A stretch of 54,269 nt of DNA from an uncultured Lachnotalea sp. (GTDB taxonomy: Bacteria; Bacillota; Clostridia; Lachnospirales; Lachnospiraceae). Shown here piece after piece: positions 26,375 through 35,108 of this stretch (its first letter is position 1; every line of letters begins with the position of its first letter). Location of the stretch: NCBI GenBank assembly GCA_947066815.1, contig CAMSZT010000020.1, positions 1 to 54,269 of the forward strand, in the 5' to 3' direction. The position numbers and the translations under genes are program-made. A model generated the notes under the pieces. That model was not told the DNA's origin, searched no databases, and worked only from the letters and a program-made list of their open reading frames with translations.

Positions 26375-27142
26375 CTAGTTTAACTTCTCGCTGAGCACCT
26401 CAGCCGCCTCGAAGAGGCAGCGTTTGATATACTCAAAATTTTCCGGGTTCCGGTACTCCTCGATGTATCCGGTGACTCCCAGGGCGGCCGCACACTGGCC
26501 CTCCCCGTCGAACACGGGGACAGCCATACAGCCGACGCCCGCCGTAAACTCCTCGTCGTCCATGCCGTAGCCCCGTTTTTTCGTGAGGGCCAGCTCCCTG
26601 CGGAGTGCGTCCATATCGTCGATGGTGCGGGCCGTCCGTTTGTGGAGCGTGACCCCGGCCAGATACTGCTCCCTGGCCTCCTCGCTCTGATTGGCAAGGA
26701 TGACCTTCGCCCCGGCGCTGGTGTTCACCTCCAGGGGCATGTAGAGCTGGGCCAGTACATTGAGCTCCGCCGCCGACAACGCCTGCTCCGTGTAGATAAA
26801 CTGCCCGTTCTGGAAAACCGCATACTGGGCCGTCTGGTTGGTCTTTGCCGTCAGCTCCTGCATGACGGGCTTGATGACATGCTTCCGGTCCGTCCGGTTC
26901 TGATAACCGGTCACCAGCCGGAAGGGCTTGTGGCCGATGGCGTAGCGCACCGGCGTACCGTCAAGGACCGTCACATATTCCCGGCTGGCCAGATTCTTCA
27001 TGATGCGGAACAGGGACGCAGCCGGGATCTCCAGCTCCCTCGACAGCTCGTTTAACGATTTCGGCGCAGGGCTTACAAACAATGCTTCTATAATGTTGAG
27101 CGTCCGCATGACTGCGGGCACCACGACCATTTCATCCTTCAA
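26375..27142 (-). CDS. IclR-family transcriptional regulator
   Basis: N-terminal winged helix (VVVPAVMRTLNIIEALF, LSRELEIPAASLFRIMKNL) and a C-terminal effector domain (GAKVILANQS, MDDEEFTAGVGCMAVPVFD, AALGVTGYI). The start is probably TTG at 27142, 8 bases after AGGAGG; ATG at 27130 is the alternative. IclR regulators of this kind often control sugar acid or aromatic catabolism; no target gene is adjacent. The hexuronate operon lies 7 kb away, and a KdgR-like link would be speculative. Confidence 0.9.
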   Translation of the reverse strand: MKDEMVVVPAVMRTLNIIEALFVSPAPKSLNELSRELEIPAASLFRIMKNLASREYVTVLDGTPVRYAIGHKPFRLVTGYQNRTDRKHVIKPVMQELTAKTNQTAQYAVFQNGQFIYTEQALSAAELNVLAQLYMPLEVNTSAGAKVILANQSEEAREQYLAGVTLHKRTARTIDDMDALRRELALTKKRGYGMDDEEFTAGVGCMAVPVFDGEGQCAAALGVTGYIEEYRNPENFEYIKRCLFEAAEVLSEKLN

Positions 27143-27242
27143 CTTTCCATCCTCCTGCCGGACAAGCTTTCCACCAGATGATCCTCCGCCGGACAAGCCT
27201 TCTTTCGGACAGTCTCTCTTCCACTCCCATGCCGGACGGCTG

Positions 27243-28046
27243 TCATGGAAACAAGCGGTTCAGAGCCAGCAAAAGTCCCTCGTGGTCATTGTCCTCCGTG
27301 ACCTCCGAAGCCGCCGCCTTCACCGCCTCCGGCGCATTTCCCATGGCAACGCCGTGCCCCGCGGCCCTCAGCATGTCCACATCATTGTAATTATCCCCAA
27401 AGGAAACGGTTTGAGCCGGACTTATCCCCCATTCCCGGCACAAAATGCGGACAGCCTGGGATTTGGAGGCGCGCCCGTCCATGATCTCCAGCAGATGGGG
27501 GGCCGATTTACAGAAGATGCATTGGGGAAACCTCTCCCTTAACCGCTCCGCCGTTTCGTCCAGAAGCTCCTCCGGCCCCACGCCCCAAAGCTTATGGATC
27601 GGGGCCGCTCCGGAAAGCAGCTCTCCCCAGGTTCCTTCAGCGGCACAGACTGAGGTGATCTCCTCCTCCGCACGGACAAGCGGATGCCTTCTGTCCGTGA
27701 CCATCCACAGATCCCCGGAATAGGCACAAAAACAGCTCTCCTCCGTCTCCGGCGGGAATTCTTTCCAAAGCTCTGCGGCAAGGGACTGGGAGAGCCCGAT
27801 ACTTGCCAGCGGTCTCCTGTCCTCGTCCAGGACCAGACCCCCTCCGTAGCTGATCACCGGCCCCCGGAAACCAATCTCCTCCTGAATGGGATATATGGCT
27901 GCCGGCATGCGGCTGGAGGTCAGCACAAAGGGAATCCCTCCCTCCGAGAGCTCCCGGACCTTTTTTGCCGTATCCGGCGTGACCCGGTGGTCCCTTGTCA
28001 AAAGCGTCCCGTCTATGTCACAGAAAACCGCACGATATCTTCCCAT
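27243..28046 (-). CDS. Cof-type HAD-IIB family hydrolase
   Basis: Sugar-phosphate or flavin-phosphate phosphatase. Motif I FCDIDGTLLT, motif II VLTSSR, motif III Lys in MDGRASKSQAV, motif IV SFGDNYNDVDML, and a C2 cap in the middle. 267 residues. ATG at 28046 follows GGGAGGAAGAGGT; the longer frame upstream is rejected. It sits 100 bases upstream of the IclR gene in the same direction, so co-transcription is possible. Confidence 0.93.
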   Translation of the reverse strand: MGRYRAVFCDIDGTLLTRDHRVTPDTAKKVRELSEGGIPFVLTSSRMPAAIYPIQEEIGFRGPVISYGGGLVLDEDRRPLASIGLSQSLAAELWKEFPPETEESCFCAYSGDLWMVTDRRHPLVRAEEEITSVCAAEGTWGELLSGAAPIHKLWGVGPEELLDETAERLRERFPQCIFCKSAPHLLEIMDGRASKSQAVRILCREWGISPAQTVSFGDNYNDVDMLRAAGHGVAMGNAPEAVKAAASEVTEDNDHEGLLLALNRLFP

Positions 28047-28306
28047 ACCTCTTCCTCCCGCCATCTCTTTCTCCGTTCTCCGGGCAGTGCAGCCGCTCCG
28101 TCCCTTCATTATAGCATGTCCCCCTGTTTTTATGGAAGCTTTTGTTTTTCGATTGTTCAACGCGCATTCCCGTGATATGATAATAAGAGAGATAAACTTC
28201 ATTGACCTGAACGATGATATGAATAAAAATCTTGCAGTTTTCCAGGATGTTTTGGCTAAAATAAAATAAACGCAGCGAAATTTGCCATAGAAAGCGAGGT
28301 GTTACC

Positions 28307-28854
28307 ATGACCATGGATGCCATTGCCAATGCGGTATCTGACAGCTGTGAGCCGGCAATAATCCCGGATATAACTCTGCAGACGATAGATGGCAGGACCG
28401 TCATTGTGGTTGAAATCTATGAGGGCAGACAGCGTCCTTATTATATCAAAACATTGGGCAGAGATGGCGGTGTGTATGTCCGTGTCGCCGGAACAACCCG
28501 CCTTGCAGATGAATATATGGTAAAAGAGCTGATGTTCGAGGGCAGCAACTATTCTCCTGGGGGATTTTGATCGAACGTGAAGGGAAATATTATCCCTCCA
28601 ATGCTGCCGATAAACTGCCGGAAGACTTCCAGAAGACTGCCGATAAATTACCAGTAAGCGAACAGGAACGGCAAATTTACAAATTTGTGCTCGAAAATGG
28701 TGCGATCACAACGGCACAGGCGATGGTTCTGCTAGGTGTAAAACAGCGCAGAGCCAGAGACATTCTGGTTAAAATGATCAAAAATAAATGGCTGACAGTT
28801 GTCCATCAGTCCCCATTTATGCTATACTTCTATTGGCAAAACAGGAGGCCCCCT
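28307..28854 (+). pseudogene. second AlbA_2-type (Schlafen-like) regulator remnant
   Basis: 28307-28540 encodes the second half of an AlbA_2 domain (MDAIANAVSDSCEPAIIPDI, IVVEIYEGRQRPYYIKTLG, YVRVAGTTRLADEYMVKEL). It then jumps to YSPGGF, a motif from much later in the family, and stops. From 28567 another frame encodes the C-terminal winged helix (ENGAITTAQAMVLLGVKQRR). The N-terminus and the centre are missing. Same family as the remnant at 13.0 kb but a different copy: each retains parts the other lost. Its end runs into the MNT gene. Confidence 0.75.
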
Positions 28855-29151
28855 ATGGAACATCAAACAGGGATCCGGGACATCGTATTGACGGAGCTTC
28901 GCACTCTGGCCCGGACATACGAGCTGGATAAACTCATTCTCTTCGGCTCAAGGGCCCGCGGCGACTACCGGAGGACCAGTGACATTGACCTGGCCGCCAC
29001 AGGCGGAGACGTCGTGCGCTTTTCTCTGGATGCGGATGAAGAAACCTCAACTCTGTTGTCCTTCGATGTCGTCAATCTGGACAGGGCTGTTCCGGAAGAA
29101 TTGAGAGAATCCATTGAAAAAGAAGGGATCGTTCTCTATGAAAAAACATGA
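28855..29151 (+). CDS. MNT-type nucleotidyltransferase (antitoxin of MNT-HEPN pair)
   Basis: Minimal nucleotidyltransferase, 98 residues, with the signature FGSRARGDYRRTSDIDLA (GS-x10-D-x-D). In MNT-HEPN systems this enzyme neutralises the HEPN RNase, in studied cases by adding AMP to it. The ATG at 28855 has AGGAGG 6 bases upstream, which decides the start, although the frame is open further upstream into the AlbA_2 remnant. It overlaps the HEPN gene by 14 bases. Confidence 0.9.
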   Translation: MEHQTGIRDIVLTELRTLARTYELDKLILFGSRARGDYRRTSDIDLAATGGDVVRFSLDADEETSTLLSFDVVNLDRAVPEELRESIEKEGIVLYEKT

Positions 29152-29530
29152 AAATTTTTGTGCCGCTTTGAAAAACCTGCATGCGGTCTTTGAATACAGC
29201 GAACCCTATGACAATGTCGTCCTCACTGGACTGACCGCCCTCTATGAAATCTGTTTCGAGCAGTCGTGGAAAGCTATGAAGGAAATTCTGGAATGGAACG
29301 GCGTCTCGGAGGCGAAAACCGGTTCTCCCAAACAGGTCCTGAAAGCGGCTTACCAGGCAGGGATGATCTCTGACGAAGCGCTGTGGCTGGAAGCGCTGTC
29401 CAGCCGGAACAACGTCGCCCACGCCTACAACCAAGCTATCGCCCTGGATATCGTAACGGCCGCCAGGCAGACCTATTATCAAATGTTTTCAGAGTTAAAA
29501 ACGGAACTGGAGGCAAACTGGCTTCCCTAA
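29138..29530 (+). CDS. HEPN-domain toxin (HI0074 family)
   Basis: 130-residue helical protein, partner of the upstream MNT gene. The HEPN motif R-x4-H is present as RNNVAHAY near residue 90, so RNase activity is plausible. MKKHENFCAALKNLHAVF at 29138 is the usual start. Members of this exact subgroup are annotated as nucleotidyltransferase substrate-binding proteins. Role as toxin-antitoxin or phage defence is inferred from the family. Confidence 0.88.
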   Translation: MKKHENFCAALKNLHAVFEYSEPYDNVVLTGLTALYEICFEQSWKAMKEILEWNGVSEAKTGSPKQVLKAAYQAGMISDEALWLEALSSRNNVAHAYNQAIALDIVTAARQTYYQMFSELKTELEANWLP

Positions 29531-29569
29531 AAGGTCAAATATAAAAACACAAATACAGGAGGTCAAAAC

Positions 29570-30424
29570 ATGAGCAAAAATTATCGCGCGGAGCTGGTCG
29601 GAGCTTTTGGAAACCCCATCGATGAAAATCCCACCGGTGTCATGGAGGAGGCGGCCTTTGCGGCTAAGGGCTTAAACTTCCGGTATCTGACGGTCAGGGT
29701 GGAGAAGGACGACCTGGAAGCCGCCATGAACGGGGTGAGGGCCTTCGGCATGAAGGGGATCAATCTCACCATTCCCCACAAAGTCAACGTGTTAAAGTAT
29801 CTGGACGAGCTCTCCGAGGCGGCGAAGATCATCGGCGCCGTCAACATGGTGGTCAATAAAGACGGAAAACTCTGGGGAGAGAACACCGACGGCAAGGGAT
29901 TTCTCATCTCCTTAAAAAATGAGGGGGTCTCCGTGGAGGGGAAACAGGTGGTCATCCTGGGAGCCGGCGGCGCCGCCAAGGCGATCGGTGTGGAATGCGC
30001 CCTGGCCGGAGCGAAAAAAATCATTATCGTCAACCGGAATCGGGAGCGGGGCGAAGATCTGGTCCGGCTCATCGAAGAGAAGACAAACGCCAAAGCCGAG
30101 TACGCCCCCTGGGACTCCACCTATAAAGTCTCACCTGAAACGGACATCTTCATCAATGCCACCTGCATCGGCCTGTATCCCGATGTGAACAGCAAGCCCG
30201 ACGTGGATTATGACACCGTTACTTCCGACATGGTCGTCAGCGACGTGGTCTTCAACGACCCCAACACCTTGTTTTTGCAGGAAGCGGCAAAACGAGGCGC
30301 CCACACCGTCAACGGACTGGGAATGCTGGTGAACCAGGGAGCCCTGAATTTTACCCTCTGGACCGGAGTGGAGGCGCCGATCGACGTGATGACAGATACC
30401 TTAAAGAAAGAATTTTCTTTGTAA
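29570..30424 (+). CDS. shikimate/quinate dehydrogenase-like protein (divergent AroE)
   Basis: 284 residues with substrate domain, catalytic Lys in NLTIPHKVNVLKYL, ENTDGKGF, and the NAD(P) loop VVILGAGGAAKAIG. The usual N-terminal G-x-P-x-x-H-S-x-S-P shikimate-carboxylate motif is replaced by GNPIDENPTGV, so the two serines that hold shikimate are absent. This fits the AroE-like subgroup found alone in Clostridia; it may act on quinate or another cyclic acid. AGGAGG precedes the start at 29570. No other aro gene is near. Confidence 0.85.
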   Translation: MSKNYRAELVGAFGNPIDENPTGVMEEAAFAAKGLNFRYLTVRVEKDDLEAAMNGVRAFGMKGINLTIPHKVNVLKYLDELSEAAKIIGAVNMVVNKDGKLWGENTDGKGFLISLKNEGVSVEGKQVVILGAGGAAKAIGVECALAGAKKIIIVNRNRERGEDLVRLIEEKTNAKAEYAPWDSTYKVSPETDIFINATCIGLYPDVNSKPDVDYDTVTSDMVVSDVVFNDPNTLFLQEAAKRGAHTVNGLGMLVNQGALNFTLWTGVEAPIDVMTDTLKKEFSL

Positions 30425-30472
30425 ATATTTTTGTTTCTTTGTAAAGTCTGAAGCAAATAAAAAAAGACAAAA

Positions 30473-30556
30473 AATTTCCATCTGCGCGGTTGAGGGTTTT
30501 CTATGTCTCCGTCAGGGAGCAGAACAAGACGCTCCAACCGCACAGGTGGAAAGATT
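30473..30556. repeat. fold-back element family A, copy A3 (mini form, convergent terminator)
   Basis: Outer arms TTTCCATCTGCGCGGTTG (30475-30492) and CAACCGCACAGGTGGAAA (30535-30552) pair with two imperfect positions. The left half continues TATGTCTCCGTCAGGGAGCAG-like, matching the right flank of copy A4, but the core is gone. A-rich sequence before and ATTTTTT after the stem make it a bidirectional terminator between aroE-like (plus) and the ferredoxin gene (minus). Confidence 0.82.
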
Positions 30557-30572
30557 TTTTGCCCTTCGTTTC

Positions 30573-30959
30573 TCAGCTCTCCACGACCTCCAGGATCCCC
30601 ATGGGACATGCCTTCGCACAGATCCCGCAGGCAATGCACTTGCTGGGGTTCGCAGCTCCCGCGGGCATCACCATCACCTTCATGGGACATGCCTCCACGC
30701 ACTTGCCGCAGCCGACGCAGAGCTTCTTGTCGATCACATATGTACCCTTTGCATTCTGCTTGATGGCTCCATGCTCACAGGTCCTCGCACACTTGCCGCA
30801 CTGGATACACATCGCCGGCTTCACGACATCCTTCTTCTCCTCGATGCGGATACAGGCCTTCCCCGGATCGAACTCCTTGTAAAAAGCCTCAGAACAGGCA
30901 GATACACAGGCAAGGCAAGCCATACACTCGCCGCCCTTTTTCATGGTCAGTTTCTTCAT
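30573..30959 (-). CDS. polyferredoxin with four 4Fe-4S motifs
   Basis: 128 residues. Four cysteine groups: CMACLACVSAC, CIQCGKCARTC, CVGCGKCVEAC and CIACGICAKAC, each followed or matched by a further cluster ligand, as in HycB/CooF-type electron-transfer subunits. No redox partner is next to it, so it is probably a free electron carrier. ATG at 30959 follows GGAGGAACGGAA. Confidence 0.92.
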   Translation of the reverse strand: MKKLTMKKGGECMACLACVSACSEAFYKEFDPGKACIRIEEKKDVVKPAMCIQCGKCARTCEHGAIKQNAKGTYVIDKKLCVGCGKCVEACPMKVMVMPAGAANPSKCIACGICAKACPMGILEVVES

Positions 30960-31015
30960 TTCCGTTCCTCCAATCGTATTTTCCCTTCAAAAACAGATTT
31001 GTATCTTCCCATAAA

Positions 31016-31045
31016 ATTATAGCATACAAGCATCGCCTTTGACAA
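31016..31045 (-). promoter_or_regulatory. promoter of the polyferredoxin gene
   Basis: Minus strand TTGTCA (31045-31040), 18 bases, TATAAT (31021-31016), about 57 bases before the start codon. Confidence 0.7.
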
Positions 31046-31130
31046 GACACGATTCACGGCAACCCAAAAACCACTCACCCGAAAATCAGTCTTTTGTCAT
31101 GCTAATACCATGATTATTTCTAATATTCGA

Positions 31131-31159
31131 TTGACTTTATTCTATCAAAATAGTATATT
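31131..31159 (+). promoter_or_regulatory. promoter of the small gene at 31244
   Basis: TTGACT (31131-31136), 17 bases, TATATT (31154-31159). Confidence 0.65.
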
Positions 31160-31243
31160 ATAGTAAGTACGTTTCTCTTCGTCGCCGCTTCCCGTCCACC
31201 CATCTGCCTTTTCGGCGCAGAACCTGCATGAAAGGAAAATCAA

Positions 31244-31537
31244 ATGCCTAAAAAAAGAACCCTGAAGCGACAACTGTGTATCATACTGAAAACTATTTAC
31301 TGGGAATATCTTTCGACAATTGACGATCCCTGGAAATACGGTGTCAATGGGATGACCCCCAGATATCTTCCCTCTTTTTTCAAGATCTACACCCCGGAAG
31401 AAGCGGAGGAGATCATAGAGGAAGACCGCAAATTTTTCCAGGAAAAACTGGAAGCCCTGGGCAGATGGGAAGAAGCCTGGAAGGCAAAAGAGGCCGGGCT
31501 GATCTCGGAAGCGCCAAAAGCCAAGCACTATCTCTGA
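31244..31537 (+). CDS. hypothetical 97-residue protein
   Basis: Not recognised. A basic N-terminus (MPKKRTLKRQL) leads to an aromatic-rich stretch (YWEYLSTIDDPWKYG) and then acidic helices (PEEAEEIIEEDRKFFQEKLE). No signal peptide or membrane segment. A good promoter at 31131-31159 and AAAGGAAAATCAA before the ATG support expression. Its end overlaps the convergent rsmI gene by 10 bases. Confidence 0.6.
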   Translation: MPKKRTLKRQLCIILKTIYWEYLSTIDDPWKYGVNGMTPRYLPSFFKIYTPEEAEEIIEEDRKFFQEKLEALGRWEEAWKAKEAGLISEAPKAKHYL

Positions 31538-32385
31538 TCGTCCCGGGCCCTCAAAAGCCCCTGGTAGACCTCCCGCCTGGGGATCCCCCGGTCCTTCGCC
31601 ACCGCCCGCATGGCCTCCTTTTTATCCATGCCCTGATCCAGGTAGTATCCCATATGCTCCGCCAGGGACAGGCCGGCCCAGCCTTCTGCCTCCGCCGCTT
31701 TCAGCTCCTGCCTGCTCCTTCCCTCGATCACCAGCACCTGCTCCCCCCTCGGCGCCTCCGCCTCAAACCGGGCAAGGGCCCCGGAAAGGGTAGTCCGAAA
31801 TACCTGCTCAAAGGCCTTGGTAAGCTCCTTGCACAGAGAGATCCTCCGGTCTCCCAGCACCTCATAAAGTTCCCCCAGGGTCCGCGCCAGCCGGTGGGGG
31901 GCCTCATAGAGGATGATCGTCCTGGTCTCCTTCTCCAGCTCCTTTAAAACTTCCCTCCGCTCTCTCTTATCCGCCGGGAGGAATGCCTCAAAGCAGAACC
32001 TCCTGGCCGGCAGGCCGGAAACCGTCAGAGCCGTCACACAGGCAGAGGGGCCCGGAAGAGAGGTCAGAGGGATCCCCGCTTCATAGCACTGGCGCACCAG
32101 CTCCTCCCCCGGATCGGAGATGGCCGGAGTCCCCGCATCCGTCACCAGCGCCACCGTCATGCCCGCCTCCATCTGTCCCACCAGATACCTGGCCTTTTCT
32201 ACTTTATTGTGCTCGTGATAGCTGGTCATGGGGGTTTTGATCTCAAAATGATTCAGAAGCTTGACGGTATTCCTCGTATCCTCCGCCGCGATCAGGTCCG
32301 CCTCCCTTAAGATCCTGAGCACCCGCAGGGTGATATCCTCCAGGTTCCCGATGGGCGTGGCACAGAGATAAAGCTGTCCCGCCAT
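31528..32385 (-). CDS. rsmI: 16S rRNA (cytidine1402-2'-O)-methyltransferase
   Basis: SAM-dependent tetrapyrrole methylase-fold enzyme that modifies C1402 of the ribosomal decoding site. LYLCATPIGNLEDITLR at the N-terminus, IAAEDTRNTVKLLNHF, VTDAGTPAISDPG, and SLPGPSACVTAL are diagnostic. 285 residues. Last gene of the decarboxylase-to-rsmI run; 38 bases after trmN6. Confidence 0.96.
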   Translation of the reverse strand: MAGQLYLCATPIGNLEDITLRVLRILREADLIAAEDTRNTVKLLNHFEIKTPMTSYHEHNKVEKARYLVGQMEAGMTVALVTDAGTPAISDPGEELVRQCYEAGIPLTSLPGPSACVTALTVSGLPARRFCFEAFLPADKRERREVLKELEKETRTIILYEAPHRLARTLGELYEVLGDRRISLCKELTKAFEQVFRTTLSGALARFEAEAPRGEQVLVIEGRSRQELKAAEAEGWAGLSLAEHMGYYLDQGMDKKEAMRAVAKDRGIPRREVYQGLLRARDDQR

Positions 32386-32423
32386 GTGCGCTCTCCTCCC
32401 TTCTCCCGGGATATCCCGCGGAT

Positions 32424-33167
32424 TCAGTATCCATAGATCTCATAGATTTCTCTCGTATAGACTCCCGGCCGTTCATAGACCACCACGGGCGCCTCCACCC
32501 GCATCTGGGGCCTTCCGCCCCGAAATGCCTCCAGAAGGACCATATTGGCCTCCGCCGTCACAAAGGGGTGCACAAATCGGATCCTTTTGGGCTCCAGCCT
32601 GTGACGCCTCAGAGTCTCAAGGAGCTCCAGGAGCCTGCGGGGCCTGTGGACCAGGTAAAACCGGCCGCCCGGCTTTAAAACTGCCGCCGCCTCCCTGGCC
32701 ACATCCTCAAAGGTGCAGAGGATCTCATGCCTGGCAATAGCCTTCGGCTCCTCCGGATTTTTTAACCCGTGGTTCTGGTCCATATAAGGCGGATTGCAGG
32801 TGACCACATCAAAAGAAGCCCGTCCGAAAATCTTCGAGGCCTCCTTCAAATCCCCTGTCACGATGCTGACCTTTTCCTCCAGGCCGTTGAGCGCCACGCT
32901 GCGCCCGGCCATCTCAGCCATATCCTCCTGGATCTCCAGGCCGGAAAAATGATCTCCCCGGGTCTTCGCCTCCAGAAGGATCGGGATGATCCCGGTCCCA
33001 GTCCCCAGATCCAGCGCACACTCCCCCTCCTCCACCAGGGCAAAGCCCGACAACAGCACCGCATCCATGCCGAAGCAGAATTTCTGTTCATCCTGGATGA
33101 TGCGGTAGCCGTTCCTCTGCAGCTCGTCAATGCGCTCGCGGCCCAAACGCCTACTTTCCGTTGTCAA
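32424..33167 (-). CDS. trmN6: tRNA1(Val) (adenine37-N6)-methyltransferase
   Basis: Class I methyltransferase of the YfiC/TrmN6 family: ALDLGTGTGIIPILLEAK (SAM loop), GLEIQEDMAEMA, and VVTCNPPYMDQN with the N6-adenine NPPY motif. The start is probably TTG at 33167 (AAGGGAAG upstream), overlapping ricT by 17 bases; a later TTG at 33146 is possible. The long frame further upstream lies inside ricT and is not used. About 247 residues. Confidence 0.9.
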   Translation of the reverse strand: MTTESRRLGRERIDELQRNGYRIIQDEQKFCFGMDAVLLSGFALVEEGECALDLGTGTGIIPILLEAKTRGDHFSGLEIQEDMAEMAGRSVALNGLEEKVSIVTGDLKEASKIFGRASFDVVTCNPPYMDQNHGLKNPEEPKAIARHEILCTFEDVAREAAAVLKPGGRFYLVHRPRRLLELLETLRRHRLEPKRIRFVHPFVTAEANMVLLEAFRGGRPQMRVEAPVVVYERPGVYTREIYEIYGY

Positions 33168-34074
33168 GCTTTGACTTCCCTTCTTTTTTCTCCAGAGCCT
33201 CCAGCTTTTTAAGCTCCTGCTCCTCCCTCTTGTCGATCTTTTCCTTATCCTTTTTCTTCCGGGGGCGGAACTTAAGCTGCTCCACCCGGTATTCCCGGAT
33301 GTCCTTCTCGTCATTATCCAAAAATACGATCACCTTGACCCGCTGGCGTAGCACATTCACACTGGACACCTCGCCCTTCAAGCCGTCGTCCGTGGTCACC
33401 CGGTCGCCCACCCCGGGAAGCTTGCTGTTCAGATAACGGTAGGTCTCCTCCTCGTTTTTCAGGCAGCACATCAGCCGGCCGCAGGTGCCGGAGATCTTCG
33501 CCGGATTTAAAGAGAGATTCTGCTCCTTTGCCATCTTGATGGACACGGGGATAAACTCCGACAGATAAGAATGGCAGCACAGAGCCCGGCCGCAGATGCC
33601 CACGCCCCCCAGGATCTTTGTCTCGTCCCGGACGCCGATCTGTCTGAGCTCGATCCTGGTCTTGAACACGGAAGCCAGATCCTTCACCAGTTCCCGGAAA
33701 TCCACCCGCCCGTCGGCCGTAAAATAAAACAGTACCTTATTGTTGTCAAAGGTATATTCCGCATCGATCAGCTTCATCTCCAGCTTGTGCTTCTCGATCT
33801 TTTTCTGGCAGATTTTAAAAGCCTCCCGCTCCTTCTTCTCGTTCTTCTCCTCAACGGCATCGTCCTCTTTGGTGGCGATCCGGAGCACCGGTTTCAAAGG
33901 CTGCACGACTTTGCTGTCATCCACTTCCTTCGTGCCCATGACCACATGACCGTACTCCACACCTCTGGCCGTCTCCACGATGACATGCTGTCCCTTTTTG
34001 ATCTCCAGACTGCCCGGTGCAAAAAAATAGATCTTGTCCGCCGTGCGGAACCGCACGCCCACTACCTTCGTCAT
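33151..34074 (-). CDS. ricT: RicT/YaaT, PSP1-domain protein of the Y-complex
   Basis: PSP1-domain protein; in Bacillus it works with RicA and RicF in mRNA maturation by RNase Y and in sporulation and biofilm control. MTKVVGVRFRTADKIYFF, IGVRDETKILGGVGICGRAL, and the cysteine pairs CGRALCC and CGRLMCC, which bind iron-sulfur clusters in the complex. A basic, Lys/Glu-rich tail ends the 307 residues. Overlaps holB by 4 bases. Confidence 0.95.
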   Translation of the reverse strand: MTKVVGVRFRTADKIYFFAPGSLEIKKGQHVIVETARGVEYGHVVMGTKEVDDSKVVQPLKPVLRIATKEDDAVEEKNEKKEREAFKICQKKIEKHKLEMKLIDAEYTFDNNKVLFYFTADGRVDFRELVKDLASVFKTRIELRQIGVRDETKILGGVGICGRALCCHSYLSEFIPVSIKMAKEQNLSLNPAKISGTCGRLMCCLKNEEETYRYLNSKLPGVGDRVTTDDGLKGEVSSVNVLRQRVKVIVFLDNDEKDIREYRVEQLKFRPRKKKDKEKIDKREEQELKKLEALEKKEGKSKLDNGK

Positions 34075-35063
34075 ACAAAATTCTCCTTCATCACTAACAG
34101 CATAAGCTCCATGGCCACCTCATAATTGACATTGGCAGCAAGCCGCACGCCGGCTTTCTCAATGGCCTTCAAAATTTTATCGATCCCGTCAAAGGAGCTA
34201 TGGTCCGCGATCTCTTTGATATATTTATACTCATCCCGGAAGATGAACATGGAGGTATCCCTCGTGGCCTTGAACATCAGCACGTCCCGGTACCAGAGCT
34301 GCATAAAATCCAGGCAGTCTCCCACGTTCAGGTCCGCCTCTTTGATCTCCTTCAGGACCGCCAGCATCTCCCGGATCTCCATATCCTTCACATGCTTTAA
34401 AAGCTCCAGGACGATCTCCTGCATCCTCACAAATTCCTCCGAGGAGGCCAGGGCCACCGCTTTCCCCAGGTTTCCCCTGGCAAAAGCCGCACAGACATCG
34501 GCCTGGTGATCCGACACCTTTTCATGCTCCTTCAGATAATCCTTGATGACCTGATCGTAGAGAGGCTTCAGCTTGAGCTTCGTGCACCGGGAGAGGATCG
34601 TCGGCAGGAATGCCTCCGAATTGGTCGTCAAAAGCAGGATGACCGCATATTCCGGCGGCTCCTCGATGGTCTTCAGAAGGGCGTTCTGCGCCTCCGGCGT
34701 GAGGAGCTCCGCCTGATCCACAATGTAGATCTTATAGGGGCTGCCATAGGGCTTTATCTCCACGTCGTTGATGATCTGCTCCCTCACGTCGCCCACGCCG
34801 ATGCTCCCCGGCTTTTCATGGCGGACATAGATCACATCCGGATGGTTCCCGCTTATGAACTGGCGGCAGGAATGACAGACGCCGCAGGCCCTCACCTCCC
34901 CGCTCTCACACTGGAGAGCCATGGCAAAAGCATTGGCCAGCATCTTTCTCCCCATACCCGCCTCTCCGGTCAGGATGTATGCATGGGACACCTGATGGCG
35001 CTCCAATGCGTTTTTGAAATAATCCTTGATCTGTTCATGTCCTAAAATCGCTTCAAAAAGCAT
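34071..35063 (-). CDS. holB: DNA polymerase III subunit delta'
   Basis: Clamp-loader subunit. AAA+ fold with HAYILTGEAGMGRKMLA (Walker A), the zinc module CESGEVRACGVCHSCRQF, YIVDQAELLTPEAQNALLKT (Walker B), and EEPPEYAVILLLTTN. 330 residues. Starts 45 bases after the guanylate kinase-like gene and overlaps ricT by 4. Confidence 0.96.
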   Translation of the reverse strand: MLFEAILGHEQIKDYFKNALERHQVSHAYILTGEAGMGRKMLANAFAMALQCESGEVRACGVCHSCRQFISGNHPDVIYVRHEKPGSIGVGDVREQIINDVEIKPYGSPYKIYIVDQAELLTPEAQNALLKTIEEPPEYAVILLLTTNSEAFLPTILSRCTKLKLKPLYDQVIKDYLKEHEKVSDHQADVCAAFARGNLGKAVALASSEEFVRMQEIVLELLKHVKDMEIREMLAVLKEIKEADLNVGDCLDFMQLWYRDVLMFKATRDTSMFIFRDEYKYIKEIADHSSFDGIDKILKAIEKAGVRLAANVNYEVAMELMLLVMKENFV

Positions 35064-35108
35064 ATCCGCGCCTCCCTTAAAGACATACTATAAAGACACA
35101 CTATGGCT

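Noticed and set aside
19106-27142. IclR regulator as controller of the hexuronate operon
   Set aside because: Only based on family habits; genes are 7 kb apart with unrelated genes between and no shared operator was found.
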